A stretch of 64,000 nt of DNA from Succiniclasticum ruminis DSM 9236 (GCF_900112895.1 NZ_FONL01000008.1:48888-112887), one strand, 5' to 3'; positions 7,929 to 15,474 are shown, counted from the stretch's first letter. The notes: generated by a model not told the origin, from the letters alone. A program made the numbers and translations.

Positions 7929-7966
7929 ATGGCAGAAAGAGTGATATGTTTTTCTGCCATTTTTTA
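7929..7966 (+). terminator. Rho-independent terminator
   Basis: ATGGCAGAAA (7929-7938) pairs perfectly with TTTCTGCCAT (7951-7960), followed by TTTTT. It ends the 6250-7862 run. Confidence 0.85.
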
Positions 7967-7994
7967 CTATCGGCTTTATGACGGATGAAGGCGA

Positions 7995-8489
7995 ATGGTG
8001 GAACTAAGTTATAAACAGAAGCTCACAAAGGTAAAGTATTGGTTGACGGCTGCAGAGTATTGTCAGCGGAAAATCGATGCTTATATTAACGAAACGCAGG
8101 AGCTGCGTTCTCTGGCAGAAAAATGTACGGCAAGCTATTCTCATGCCCATGTCTCCGGTGGGCCGTATGACCGGATGGGCAGCGCTGCGATCCGGATGGT
8201 TGAATATGAGTAGAAGATTCAGAAAGAGATAAAGGAGCTGCTTGATAGGAAAGAGCGCATCCAGGCTGTGATCACAAATTGTCTGGAAGATTACAATCAG
8301 CGGATCGTCATGGAATACAGATATGTGCATCTGTATAAATGGGAAGAGGTTGCCGAAAAAACTCATTATTCGTGGGCCGGTGTGTTTAAGGTTCATGACA
8401 AAGCGCTGAAGCGCCTGGTGGAACAGTATCCCTTTGAACCGGAACAGAAAAGAGAGGAGAATCAGGATGCCAATATACAGACGTTGTAA
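7995..8489 (+). pseudogene. DUF1492-like phage protein interrupted by TAG
   Basis: The frame starts at ATG 7995, runs 72 codons to a TAG at 8211-8213 and continues in the same frame to 8489. The part after the TAG (DYNQRIVMEYRYVHLYKWEEVAEK) matches the C-terminal region of the intact paralogue at 8998 (DYNQMIVMEWRYINGEPWETIS). Together the two halves give a 165-codon gene of the right length. DUF1492 proteins are small late-regulator-like phage proteins with a sigma-70 region-4-like helix-turn-helix. A single base change to an amber codon is the simplest reading. A short re-start in another frame at the TAG leads nowhere. Confidence 0.75.
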
Positions 8490-8994
8490 CACTTGCCATC
8501 AGCTTTATACCGGGAAGAAATGCCCGGAGTGCAGCAGGAAGCGCGATGCAAAGTATAGGAAGAGGCTGAAGGAGCAGGAGAGCCACAAACAGAACTATCA
8601 TCTGTATTTATGGCAGAAGTGCAGACGGAACGTCATGCTGCGGTATATGAACTACGATATCTGGCTCCTGGGTGTAGGCCAGACGTACGTCATGAGCAAC
8701 GAGGAAGTCATCGTTCACCATATCGCGGAAAGAGACGATATGCCCGACTATTTCTGGAATATTGATAACCTGATCACAGTATGCCGGGAGAGTCATAACG
8801 AAATTCATGCCTTATATGACGGCTCCAGAGAGGAGAAGCTTCAGGCGCTGGATCGGATCGCTGCCGGCATCCGGTATTTCAATGAGAACATCAGCGAAAA
8901 TACCATGCTGGGCAACGATATGAGCATCCTGGATGAGTACCGCGATATGGTGCGGAGCGGTTCTGCAGAAATCTGCAAAAACGGTTATAGATAA
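8467..8994 (+). CDS. HNH endonuclease
   Basis: This 175-residue protein starts at ATG 8467 behind AGAGAGGAG, overlapping the end of the preceding broken gene by 23 bases. The N-terminus carries a zinc ribbon (CNTC at residues 7-10, CPEC about 10 residues later). The C-terminal half has the HNH core: VHHI, then DNLITVCRESHNEIH. Such nucleases sit close to packaging genes in many phages, where they help cut concatemers. No terminase follows here, so the context is incomplete. Confidence 0.8.
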   Translation: MPIYRRCNTCHQLYTGKKCPECSRKRDAKYRKRLKEQESHKQNYHLYLWQKCRRNVMLRYMNYDIWLLGVGQTYVMSNEEVIVHHIAERDDMPDYFWNIDNLITVCRESHNEIHALYDGSREEKLQALDRIAAGIRYFNENISENTMLGNDMSILDEYRDMVRSGSAEICKNGYR

Positions 8995-8997
8995 TAA

Positions 8998-9477
8998 ATG
9001 AAAACCAAAGTCTTAAGATCACCGGAAACAGAAGAGGTTATTAAAGCTTTGTCTGTTTATGTGGAAGCCGGTAAAGAGTTTGATAGGCTGCTGGAGTTAA
9101 AAAAAGAAAAGCTTTCCAGGGCTATTTATCAAAGTCCATCTTTTGACGGTCCAGGCGGTGTGAACCGGAACGGACTACGGTCAGATAAAATGGCAAATGC
9201 TATGGTCAGCATTGAACGGATAGATAGAAAACTGTGTAAAATAGCAGGCAGCTTTCAAACACTTATTAACGAAGTCCAGAGCATTATTGATAACCTTAAA
9301 CCTGATTATAACCAGATGATTGTTATGGAGTGGCGCTATATCAACGGAGAACCCTGGGAAACAATATCAGAAAAAACCGGTTTCTCTATGAGCCATTGTT
9401 TTCTGCTTCATAACAAAGCTATCATTACATTATGCGAAAAAGGAATTAAGAAAGGAGACGGATGCAAAGATGATTGA
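8998..9477 (+). CDS. DUF1492-like phage regulatory protein
   Basis: This 159-residue protein starts at ATG 8998, three bases after the HNH stop, with no clear ribosome site, which suggests coupling. It has a helical N-terminal half and a C-terminal sigma region-4-like helix-turn-helix (IVMEWRYINGEPWETISEKTGFSMSHCFLLHNKAI). It is the intact paralogue of the TAG-interrupted gene at 7995. The family is thought to act in late transcription control of phages and islands. The next gene overlaps its last eight bases. Confidence 0.7.
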   Translation: MKTKVLRSPETEEVIKALSVYVEAGKEFDRLLELKKEKLSRAIYQSPSFDGPGGVNRNGLRSDKMANAMVSIERIDRKLCKIAGSFQTLINEVQSIIDNLKPDYNQMIVMEWRYINGEPWETISEKTGFSMSHCFLLHNKAIITLCEKGIKKGDGCKDD

Positions 9478-9670
9478 CGGAATCAATGCAGAAAAGAAAA
9501 CAGCGCGGATGAATGTGCTGGTAAGGCAAAGCGTAAAAGACAATGCCAGCAAAATCGCGTATATGCAGCGCGAGACATTGAACGCGGTAACCGATAAGCT
9601 GCTGGAAAAATACGTTGCGGATCATCGGGATGCCCTGGTGAAATATCACGAGGTATTCGGGGAAGCTTAA
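9470..9670 (+). CDS. Ribbon-helix-helix protein
   Basis: This 66-residue protein starts at ATG 9470 after AAAGGAGACGG. It has the order of an Arc/MetJ-type fold: a strand ARMNVLVRQSV, a first helix KDNASKIAYMQR and a second helix TLNAVTDKLLEKYVADH. It is the last gene before the element end, where excision or copy-control regulators are common. The fold is read from pattern only. Confidence 0.6.
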   Translation: MIDGINAEKKTARMNVLVRQSVKDNASKIAYMQRETLNAVTDKLLEKYVADHRDALVKYHEVFGEA

Positions 9671-9707
9671 TGCTTGTGAAAATAGGTAATGCTTGTTATA
9701 TGCTTGT
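9671..9707 (+). repeat. Three direct copies of TGCTTGT
   Basis: TGCTTGT occurs at 9671-9677, 9690-9696 and 9701-9707, about 50-90 bases from the tRNA half that marks the element end. Short direct repeats at this distance from a core site are typical arm-type binding sites of tyrosine integrases. The role is inferred. Confidence 0.4.
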
Positions 9708-9758
9708 TGAGACTTTTGAAAATGTGTCAACCGTGCGGTTTGCAGGCATTTATTAAGA

Positions 9759-9805
9759 GGTCTCCGGAACCGGGTGCGGACGTTCGATTCGTCTCAGGCG
9801 CACCA
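9759..9805 (+). other. attR: 3' half of a tRNA-Arg(CCG) gene
   Basis: From GGT at 9759 the sequence reads as tRNA: loop CTCCGGA with anticodon CCG at 9764-9766, the 3' anticodon stem, a T arm GGACG-TTCGATT-CGTCT and an acceptor strand CAGGCGC plus ACCA ending at 9805. The matching 5' strand GCGCCTG and the D arm are missing, and the 5' anticodon stem fails after three pairs. So only the 3' half is present, breaking at the anticodon stem. This is what an integrase target leaves at the distal end of an inserted element; the complete tRNA should lie at the other end, outside the window. Confidence 0.85.
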
Positions 9806-9815
9806 GAGATAATTA

Positions 9816-9845
9816 CCCTGCAAATTGATTTGCAGGGCTTTTTTT
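9816..9845 (+). terminator. Terminator of the tRNA-Arg gene
   Basis: CCCTGCAAAT and ATTTGCAGGG form a perfect 10-bp stem with a two-base loop and are followed by CTTTTTTT. It lies 10 bases behind the tRNA CCA end and is the original chromosomal terminator. Confidence 0.9.
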
Positions 9846-9979
9846 ACTTATAAAACTGTGATACACTTGTTTTGTATTATCAGCTTACAGTAAAATTATT
9901 ATGTAGGATTATGTGTATATTGCTGTTGTTTTTACGTGAATATCTTCTTTAATAAATTGCTACACAGGAGTTATCTGCT

Positions 9980-10339
9980 TTGAAACTATTTAAACAGTTT
10001 ACCATCATCATATTTCTCTCGTTCCTTGGTGAAGTTCTGCATACGCTGATTCCGTTTCCGATACCTGCGAGTATTTACGGAATAATGCTCCTGTTCTTTT
10101 TGCTGGAGCGGAACGTGCTGCGGATTGATGACGTCAGGGAAGTGTCGGATTTTCTGATTTTCATTATGCCATTGCTGTTTATTCCTTCGGCCGTAGGTCT
10201 GATCGATGTCTTGGACGAATTGCGCGCGTCCCTGACAGCCTATGTCATCATTATTATTTCGGTCACGCTGATCGTCATGGTTGTAACGGGGCGGATTACG
10301 CAATGGTTTTTACGAAATCAAAATGAAAAGGAAACATGA
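9980..10339 (+). CDS. lrgA: LrgA/CidA-family holin-like membrane protein
   Basis: This 119-residue protein starts at a TTG (9980) behind CAGGAG with a nine-base spacer. Four hydrophobic segments are visible (FTIIIFLSFLGEVLHTLI, SIYGIMLLFFLLE, SDFLIFIMPLLFIPSAVGLI, LTAYVIIIISVTLIVMVV), as in the family, and the length is typical. LrgA-type proteins work with LrgB in the cytoplasmic membrane and have been linked to murein hydrolase control and, in some species, pyruvate transport. It is followed four bases later by lrgB and is the first chromosomal gene after the inserted element. Confidence 0.9.
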   Translation: MKLFKQFTIIIFLSFLGEVLHTLIPFPIPASIYGIMLLFFLLERNVLRIDDVREVSDFLIFIMPLLFIPSAVGLIDVLDELRASLTAYVIIIISVTLIVMVVTGRITQWFLRNQNEKET

Positions 10340-10342
10340 ATC

Positions 10343-11035
10343 ATGAACACATTTTGGGAAGTGTCAACTTTTTTCGGCGTATTCATCACGCTGTTCTTTT
10401 ATAGCATTGGCACGTTTCTGAAGCAGAAAGTGAAACATCCGCTGGTAAATCCCATGCTGCTTGCTATTATCTTTACCATTTTATTTCTGCACATTTTCGG
10501 GATAAATTACCAAACCTATAACAACAGCGCAAAATACATCAGTTACCTGATGACGCCGGCTACCATCTGCCTGGCGGTGCCCTTGTACCGGCAGCTGGAT
10601 ACGCTGAAGAAGAATTTTAAGGCTGTCATGTTCGGTATCTCGTCCAGCGTCATTGTCACCATGGTTTCGGTGCTGGCTTTTTCCCGCTTTTTCGGACTGA
10701 GCCACGCTTCCTACGTGACCATGCTGCCTAAATCAATTACCACACCCATCGGAATTGGCGTAGCCGAAGAACTGGGAGGATATGTTGCGATTACGGTAGC
10801 TTCCATTGTTATCTCCGGTATCCTTGGCAATATGTTTGCGGAATCTGTCTGCAAGATGTTCGGCATCTATGAACCTGTCGCCAAAGGTGTCGCAATCGGT
10901 TGCTCCAGTCACGCCATGGGGACGGTAAAGGCGCTGGAAATGGGTGAAGTGGAGGGAGCAATGAGCTCGCTGTCCATTGCGCTGGCAGGGATTTTGACGG
11001 TCGTCGCAGCCTCGGTATTTGCAACACTGCTGTAA
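10343..11035 (+). CDS. lrgB: LrgB-family membrane protein
   Basis: This 230-residue integral membrane protein starts at ATG 10343. The family signature is clear: HPLVNPMLLAI near residue 33, PKSITTPIGIGVAEELGG in the middle and GCSSHAMGTVKALEMGE near residue 185. It forms an operon with lrgA and probably acts in the same membrane system. No LytSR-type two-component regulator is visible nearby. Confidence 0.92.
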   Translation: MNTFWEVSTFFGVFITLFFYSIGTFLKQKVKHPLVNPMLLAIIFTILFLHIFGINYQTYNNSAKYISYLMTPATICLAVPLYRQLDTLKKNFKAVMFGISSSVIVTMVSVLAFSRFFGLSHASYVTMLPKSITTPIGIGVAEELGGYVAITVASIVISGILGNMFAESVCKMFGIYEPVAKGVAIGCSSHAMGTVKALEMGEVEGAMSSLSIALAGILTVVAASVFATLL

Positions 11036-11173
11036 GAAAACTCAGGCCGTTTAATACTTGTGTTTTGAAAAAAAGAGAATCACTTCTTAATGTTTTTTGA
11101 ATACATGCTATAATATTTAAGAAACAATAGATTGACTCATCTGAGTAGTTTTGCATGAGAAAGGGGAAGCGTT

Positions 11174-11824
11174 ATGCGATACTATTTTCCAAGCTGCATT
11201 TTTACAAAACTGCGCCCGGAAACTTCTGAAAAGGTAAAAAACTTTATGGTTTCGAAAGGGGTGCGCGTAGTCGGTTGCTGCCGCCCGGGGCATAAAGCGT
11301 TGTCGGGCTGGAACGATACCGTAATTACCGTTTGTGAAACCTGCAGCATCATTATCGGGGAGAACCGTCCGGCCGCAAATGTAATCAGCCTGTATGAGTT
11401 CATCGACAGTCTGCCGGATTTTTCGTTCCCGGATTATAAAGGAGAACGCATCACACTGCAGGACTGTTACCGGGCCAAAGCAAGAGAAACGGAGAAAGCG
11501 GCGGTACGCAGCGTACTCCGCAAAATGAATGTGGAAATCGTGGAGCTTCCCGGCACAGAAGAAGAGATCAACTTTGACGGCAGTTTTTTGCTCGGGCCCA
11601 TACGGGCCGACAATTTTACGCTGGCGCCACAGCATTTTGCGGAAATCAAAAAGGACATGCAGCCGAAATCTCCGGAAGAAATCGACGCATACCTTAGGGG
11701 TTATTGTCAGCGATTTACAACAGACAGGGTGGCCTGTTACTGTAACTCCTGCCTTTCTGGACTGGTGAAGGGTCTGCCGGAAGGAAAGCAGGCGGTGCAT
11801 GTGGCGGAGTTGTTGTTTATGTAG
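11174..11824 (+). CDS. Cysteine-rich CCG/HdrB-like protein
   Basis: This 216-residue protein starts at ATG 11174 after GAAAGGGGAAG. The N-terminus has the order FPSC (residues 5-8), VVGCCRPGHK (about 32-41) and VCETC (about 52-56). That resembles the cysteine-rich CCG domain of heterodisulfide-reductase-type and glycolate-oxidase-type iron-sulfur subunits. More cysteines occur near the end (YCQ, CYCNSC). It lies convergent with two nitrogenase-like genes, which also concern iron-sulfur redox chemistry. A redox role is inferred; the single, partly degenerate CCG domain makes the exact function uncertain. Confidence 0.55.
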   Translation: MRYYFPSCIFTKLRPETSEKVKNFMVSKGVRVVGCCRPGHKALSGWNDTVITVCETCSIIIGENRPAANVISLYEFIDSLPDFSFPDYKGERITLQDCYRAKARETEKAAVRSVLRKMNVEIVELPGTEEEINFDGSFLLGPIRADNFTLAPQHFAEIKKDMQPKSPEEIDAYLRGYCQRFTTDRVACYCNSCLSGLVKGLPEGKQAVHVAELLFM

Positions 11825-11846
11825 AATCAAAAGAAAATAGAACAAA

Positions 11847-11907
11847 AGAACAGGCATCGCAAAAACGCAATCGTTTCCTATGTTTTGCTTATGCCTGTTC
11901 TTTTTTT
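11847..11907. repeat. Palindromic repeat acting as a two-way terminator (short copy)
   Basis: AAGAACAGGCA at the left pairs with TGCCTGTTCTT at the right, with inner pairing GCAAAA/TTTTGC, and T runs follow on both strands. It separates the convergent genes ending at 11824 and 11932. The right half (11866-11900) differs at only four of 35 positions from 48969-49003, so the two belong to one repeat family. Confidence 0.8.
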
Positions 11908-11931
11908 ATTAGCATTATTTCTCGAAAACAG

Positions 11932-13230
11932 TTAACATCCCGATTTAACCTCGCCCATGCATCCATTCAGTTTTGCGTTCCAGATTCTTTCGAACAGGTA
12001 AGCGGCGCCGCGCATGCCGCAGAGAGGCAAATCCGTGGCAATGATTTCGTGGTACGAAGGCAATACGATATTGCAATTAACAAAAGGCTTTTTTAAACGT
12101 ACGAGACGGCTCGTTTCCAGGGAAGAACCGATTACAAGACCGCCCGTCCAGTTTTCAAAAGTTTCTTTCATGGCCGCATCGTCTTTGCCCGCTATGCAGA
12201 TTTTAGTGGCAGCTTTGGGACGCAGAGGTGTTTCCTGGGTGAAATGGATTACCAGGTTTCCTGTGTCCGCCCATTCGCCCCGTACCGCTTCCGCGATGCC
12301 TGCCGCTTCCGAAGGCGGCGCGGCGATGAGGATGTTATCAAACCACAGAGGTCCCCACAGGGACTGCATGTTGCTGCTGCGGAACTGCAACCGCGCGTTG
12401 ACGGTTTCCGCTTCTTGCCGTATTGCTTCCGTATTTTTGGCGGGCAGTGCGGTATTTATTATATCCAGCCAGCGTAACGTTCCGGCAATCCCATAAGGCA
12501 TGCCAACGGAAAGGAAAGGCATGCCGAATTCTGCTTGCAGTTCTTTGGCTGCTTTCAGTGCCAGCTCGTCACGCAAAACCAAATTCAAATCCGCCTGGGG
12601 CAGTTCCATGATTTCGTCCCAGGCCGAACCGCCGCCGGGAATGGCGTTGATATGATAGCCCGCCGTTTCCAGAATGCGGCGGATTTCTTTTATGTCTTCT
12701 TCGCCCCGGAAGTACGTGGGGGAAAGGCCTAATAAGTTCACGGAAGGTGAGGCTAAATTACTTTTGGCTTTTGCGTTCTTCTTCACTTCCTTAATCACCC
12801 GCAGCAGCGCAATCTCATATCCTTCCGCAAAATCACCGGCGATGCCGCCGCAGTCTGCGGCGTAAACGGGGCAGGGGAGTTCTGCTCTGTCTGCGATGCC
12901 CGCGATGTCGTCGCCAACCAGACTGACGCTGCAGTTATTGAGGATGAAGATACGTTCCGGCGTAAAGTTTGCTTTTACAAATTCCAGACCGGCCAGCAGG
13001 TCTTTTTCCGTTCCGTAGACCAGCGCATTGCCTTCCGGCTGGGTGCAATGGAAACGCCGCAGGGCGGAGGCATCGTAATCCTCTACATATTTCATGGCGT
13101 AAAAATAACACCAGAGAGGTCCGTTGATCAGCATAAAACTGCGGGGGATGGCATCGAAGAATGCAGAGGCGCCAGTGAGGGCGCAGGTGGACATATGATG
13201 GCAGGAGGTTTTGAAGTCGTTGTCACGCAT
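11932..13230 (-). CDS. Nitrogenase component-1-like protein, second subunit
   Basis: This 432-residue protein is distantly related to NifD/NifK-type subunits. Visible family features are the N-terminal SCHHMSTCALTGASAFF, a FILNNCSVSLVGDDIAGI segment (the equivalent of the TTC...IGDD motif) and a C-terminal DLPLCGMRGAAYLFERIWN. The start is taken at ATG 13230, eight bases behind AGGAGGG; a TTG at 13236 is too close to that site. It overlaps the upstream paralogue by eight bases, so the pair is coupled and probably forms a heteromer. No NifH-type reductase gene is in the window. The substrate is unknown; it is not a true nitrogenase by context. Confidence 0.8.
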   Translation of the reverse strand: MRDNDFKTSCHHMSTCALTGASAFFDAIPRSFMLINGPLWCYFYAMKYVEDYDASALRRFHCTQPEGNALVYGTEKDLLAGLEFVKANFTPERIFILNNCSVSLVGDDIAGIADRAELPCPVYAADCGGIAGDFAEGYEIALLRVIKEVKKNAKAKSNLASPSVNLLGLSPTYFRGEEDIKEIRRILETAGYHINAIPGGGSAWDEIMELPQADLNLVLRDELALKAAKELQAEFGMPFLSVGMPYGIAGTLRWLDIINTALPAKNTEAIRQEAETVNARLQFRSSNMQSLWGPLWFDNILIAAPPSEAAGIAEAVRGEWADTGNLVIHFTQETPLRPKAATKICIAGKDDAAMKETFENWTGGLVIGSSLETSRLVRLKKPFVNCNIVLPSYHEIIATDLPLCGMRGAAYLFERIWNAKLNGCMGEVKSGC

Positions 13231-14575
13231 ACGCAATCCCTCCTTTGTTTCCGTACAGGCACAGTAACCGGTAAATGGTACGCATCACAATTAACTCGCC
13301 GTCGGTTCCGGCCAGGGGAACCATGGGAATAAAGAACTGTTTTACCGGATTGCCGGGCAGTTCGTCTGTGGTCAGCAGGACGTCTGCCTGCTCCAGGCAG
13401 TCTTTATAATCGCCGTTGGAGATTATTGGAATATCCGGAAACTGAGACACTTTTTTCCAGTCTTCCACAGCGGAAATGACCGCATCCTTTTCATCGGCCA
13501 TTAGTTTGTCGTACAGGATTACCGCCGAAAGCGTCATATTCATACGCTGGATGGTGTTCAGTGTTTCTGCCGGGTTGTACCAGCGGGGACCGCGGCCGAT
13601 GCCCAGCACCGCTATTTTGTTTTGGGTCACGGGCAAAATGGATTTTACATACTCCTTCAGCCGTTCTTCTTCCTGCCGGATCACGGCTTCGCCTTTTGCT
13701 TTATCTTTCACAAATTCCGCGATCTTACGCAGCCATGTGCAGGTGTTCTGCCAGCCTACGGGGTACACGTCCCGGATGGAAGGGGTGTCAAACCGTTCTG
13801 TCCATGCAGTGGCTGTTTTTTCCAGACCGCCCTGTGTCTGTCCCGCGTAATTCAGTGGGATAAGCAGGGAAGCAGTGGACAGTTCGTTCCACTCCCCAAA
13901 GGGAACGTAGCCTGGAAACTGCCATTTCACTTCCAGATCAAAACAGGCAAGCAGCCGTTTTACTTCCCGGGCATACTGGCCGCAGGGTCCCATCTGGTCG
14001 CCGAACAACAGGACATGGCCGGGGATTTTCGGCTGCGGTTGGATGAAGCGTTCCATAATCAGCCGCACTGTCTGGAAATAACCGTCGGAGTATTCACCGC
14101 CCAGAAACCCGCCGTAGGGTACGCAGAGGACAGGGATGTGATATTCTGCTTCCGCATCTTCGGCTTCCTGTTCCACGTCGTCCCCGATGACGCCCGCTAC
14201 GCAGGACGTGGCAATGATCAGACATTTGGGCTGCCAGGTTTTCATTACATGGGCGATGCAGCCCCGCAGTTTTTCCGAGCCGCCGAAGATGGTATCCTTT
14301 TCCTGCAGATTGGAAGAGATGAGAGGTACGGCGTCCAGGTTTTCGTTTTGGTGATCGCCGATAATACGGTATTGGGCTCCCAGATCCATCAGCGTTGCCA
14401 CATGGGCGCAGCCCAACGGACTGTGGAAAATGACCGCGCAGCCGTCGCAGAAGCTGACTGCACGCCATACGCCGGGCATGGTGCAGCTGCAGGATCGGTT
14501 TTTGGTAAAAAGCCATTTTGTTGCTAATTTGTTATTATGTTTAACAGTATGATTGTTTGCCTGCATGATTTCCAT
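13223..14575 (-). CDS. Nitrogenase component-1-like protein, first subunit
   Basis: This 450-residue protein is a paralogue of the next gene. The N-terminus carries a Cys-rich segment (CSCTMPGVWRAVSFCDGC, PLGCAHVA), then PKCLIIATSCVAGVIGDDVE, the counterpart of the NifD/NifK TTC...IGDD loop. The start is uncertain between ATG 14575 and ATG 14566; the frame runs open further upstream, but that part is the lysine-rich shadow of the neighbouring gene. It lies 88 bases behind the tautomerase gene with a hairpin (14631-14654) between them. Cys pattern and pairing suggest a bound metal cluster at a subunit interface, as known for the family; which cofactor is unknown. Confidence 0.8.
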   Translation of the reverse strand: MEIMQANNHTVKHNNKLATKWLFTKNRSCSCTMPGVWRAVSFCDGCAVIFHSPLGCAHVATLMDLGAQYRIIGDHQNENLDAVPLISSNLQEKDTIFGGSEKLRGCIAHVMKTWQPKCLIIATSCVAGVIGDDVEQEAEDAEAEYHIPVLCVPYGGFLGGEYSDGYFQTVRLIMERFIQPQPKIPGHVLLFGDQMGPCGQYAREVKRLLACFDLEVKWQFPGYVPFGEWNELSTASLLIPLNYAGQTQGGLEKTATAWTERFDTPSIRDVYPVGWQNTCTWLRKIAEFVKDKAKGEAVIRQEEERLKEYVKSILPVTQNKIAVLGIGRGPRWYNPAETLNTIQRMNMTLSAVILYDKLMADEKDAVISAVEDWKKVSQFPDIPIISNGDYKDCLEQADVLLTTDELPGNPVKQFFIPMVPLAGTDGELIVMRTIYRLLCLYGNKGGIAYA

Positions 14576-14630
14576 TGTCTTTAGCCTTTGATTATCGTTT
14601 GTTCTGGAAGCAGAACGTTTTTTGTTGCAA

Positions 14631-14654
14631 AACGCCTGCCGGATGGCAGGCGTT
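14631..14654. terminator. Hairpin between tautomerase and nitrogenase-like genes
   Basis: AACGCCTGCC and GGCAGGCGTT form a perfect 10-bp stem with a four-base loop. On the minus strand it is followed by TTGCAAC, not a T run, so it may only attenuate or mark a processing site within the operon. Confidence 0.5.
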
Positions 14655-14663
14655 AACTGTTTG

Positions 14664-15101
14664 TTATTTTTTCTTTGATTTTTTTTCTTTTTTAGCGGCT
14701 TTTTCTTCCGCTTTTTTTGCCTTGGCTTCTTCTTTGGCTGCTGCTTCAGCGGCTTTGGCGGCAGCCTTTTCGGCTTCCTTTTTCGCTTTTTCTTCCGCTT
14801 TGGCGGCTTTGGCCATTTCTTTTTCTGCTTTCTTTTTTGCTTTGGCTTCTTCTTTAGCGGCCGCTTCGGCAGCTTTTGCTTCCGCCGCTGCTTTTTCTTT
14901 GGCAATCTTACGGAGCTCCGTTACCGGCACGCCGCCGATACCCCAGTTATCCATATCAACTTCATCGATGGTTACAACCAGGGTTTTGGTGTTTTTGTGC
15001 AGCACATCGGCCAGCAGTTTGGTGGCGCCTTCAATCAGCTGGCGTTTCTGTTCCGGAGTGACGTTACCTTCTCTTGTAATTTTGATGTTTACATAAGGCA
15101 T
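14664..15101 (-). CDS. 4-oxalocrotonate tautomerase with Lys/Ala/Glu tail
   Basis: The gene starts at ATG 15101 behind GAGGAG, which puts Pro directly after Met (MPYVNIKITREG); this N-terminal Pro is the catalytic base in the family. Residues 1 to about 66 are a complete tautomerase unit ending GIGGVPVTELRK. The remaining roughly 80 residues are almost only Lys, Ala and Glu in repeats such as AEAAAKEEAKAKK, resembling histone H1-like or TolA-like helical tails. The usual family length is about 62-70 residues, so the tail is an added domain. It is the first gene of the minus-strand cluster with the two nitrogenase-like genes. Confidence 0.85.
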   Translation of the reverse strand: MPYVNIKITREGNVTPEQKRQLIEGATKLLADVLHKNTKTLVVTIDEVDMDNWGIGGVPVTELRKIAKEKAAAEAKAAEAAAKEEAKAKKKAEKEMAKAAKAEEKAKKEAEKAAAKAAEAAAKEEAKAKKAEEKAAKKEKKSKKK

Positions 15102-15227
15102 AATAAAAATCTCCTCTCGAAATTGAAATGACATATGGAATCTGCGAAAAAACAGTTGGTTTTTACTGCTATATATTTTATAATAAAACGAAAAGAAATG
15201 CTACTAAATTTTTAAGGAAGGTGCAAC

Positions 15228-15440
15228 ATGTCTGGCGGTTTGGGTAAAATGTTAATCCAGCTTGGGCTTGTTTTAATCATTGCGGGCTTGGTCATTCACT
15301 TTGGCAGCAAGATATTTCCTTTTGGCAACCTGCCGGGAGATATTCACATGGAAGGAAAGCATGGCAGTTTCTATTTTCCCTGGGTAAGCTGTATCGTCAT
15401 CAGCATTGTGTTAAGCCTGCTGGCGCATCTGTTCCGCTGA
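15228..15440 (+). CDS. DUF2905 membrane protein
   Basis: This 70-residue protein starts at ATG 15228 after AAGGAAGG. It has two membrane segments (LIQLGLVLIIAGLVIHFG and VSCIVISIVLSLLAHLF) with the family loop FPFGNLPGDIHMEGKHGSFYFP between them. Length and motif match DUF2905, a small membrane family without known function. It is divergent from the tautomerase gene. Confidence 0.85.
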   Translation: MSGGLGKMLIQLGLVLIIAGLVIHFGSKIFPFGNLPGDIHMEGKHGSFYFPWVSCIVISIVLSLLAHLFR

Positions 15441-15474
15441 TGGTTCAATGTTAGAAAATGAAAGGATCAGGGTT

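Larger units (their letters stand above)
1..9805. mobile_element. Right part of an integrated phage-like element
   Basis: The stretch from the window start to the tRNA-Arg 3' half at 9759-9805 has the content of a prophage or phage satellite: a DUF927 primase-helicase, a divergent repressor/Cro-like pair, an HNH nuclease, DUF1492-like proteins and many short unknown genes in one direction. Ordinary chromosomal genes begin at 9980. No integrase, capsid, tail or terminase gene is visible here, so the other end lies upstream of the window. DUF927 primases also occur in phage-inducible islands and conjugative elements, so prophage versus satellite cannot be decided. Confidence 0.8.

Noticed and set aside
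9759..9805. The tRNA-like end considered as a tmRNA 3' end
   Set aside because: A recognisable anticodon loop CTCCGGA and an acceptor strand of tRNA-Arg type are present, which tmRNA lacks.
14576..14905. Lysine-rich N-terminal extension of the first nitrogenase-like gene
   Set aside because: It is the other reading frame of the Lys/Ala/Glu tail of the tautomerase gene on the same strand. Nitrogenase-like sequence begins only at about 14575, so the extension is not coding in that frame.
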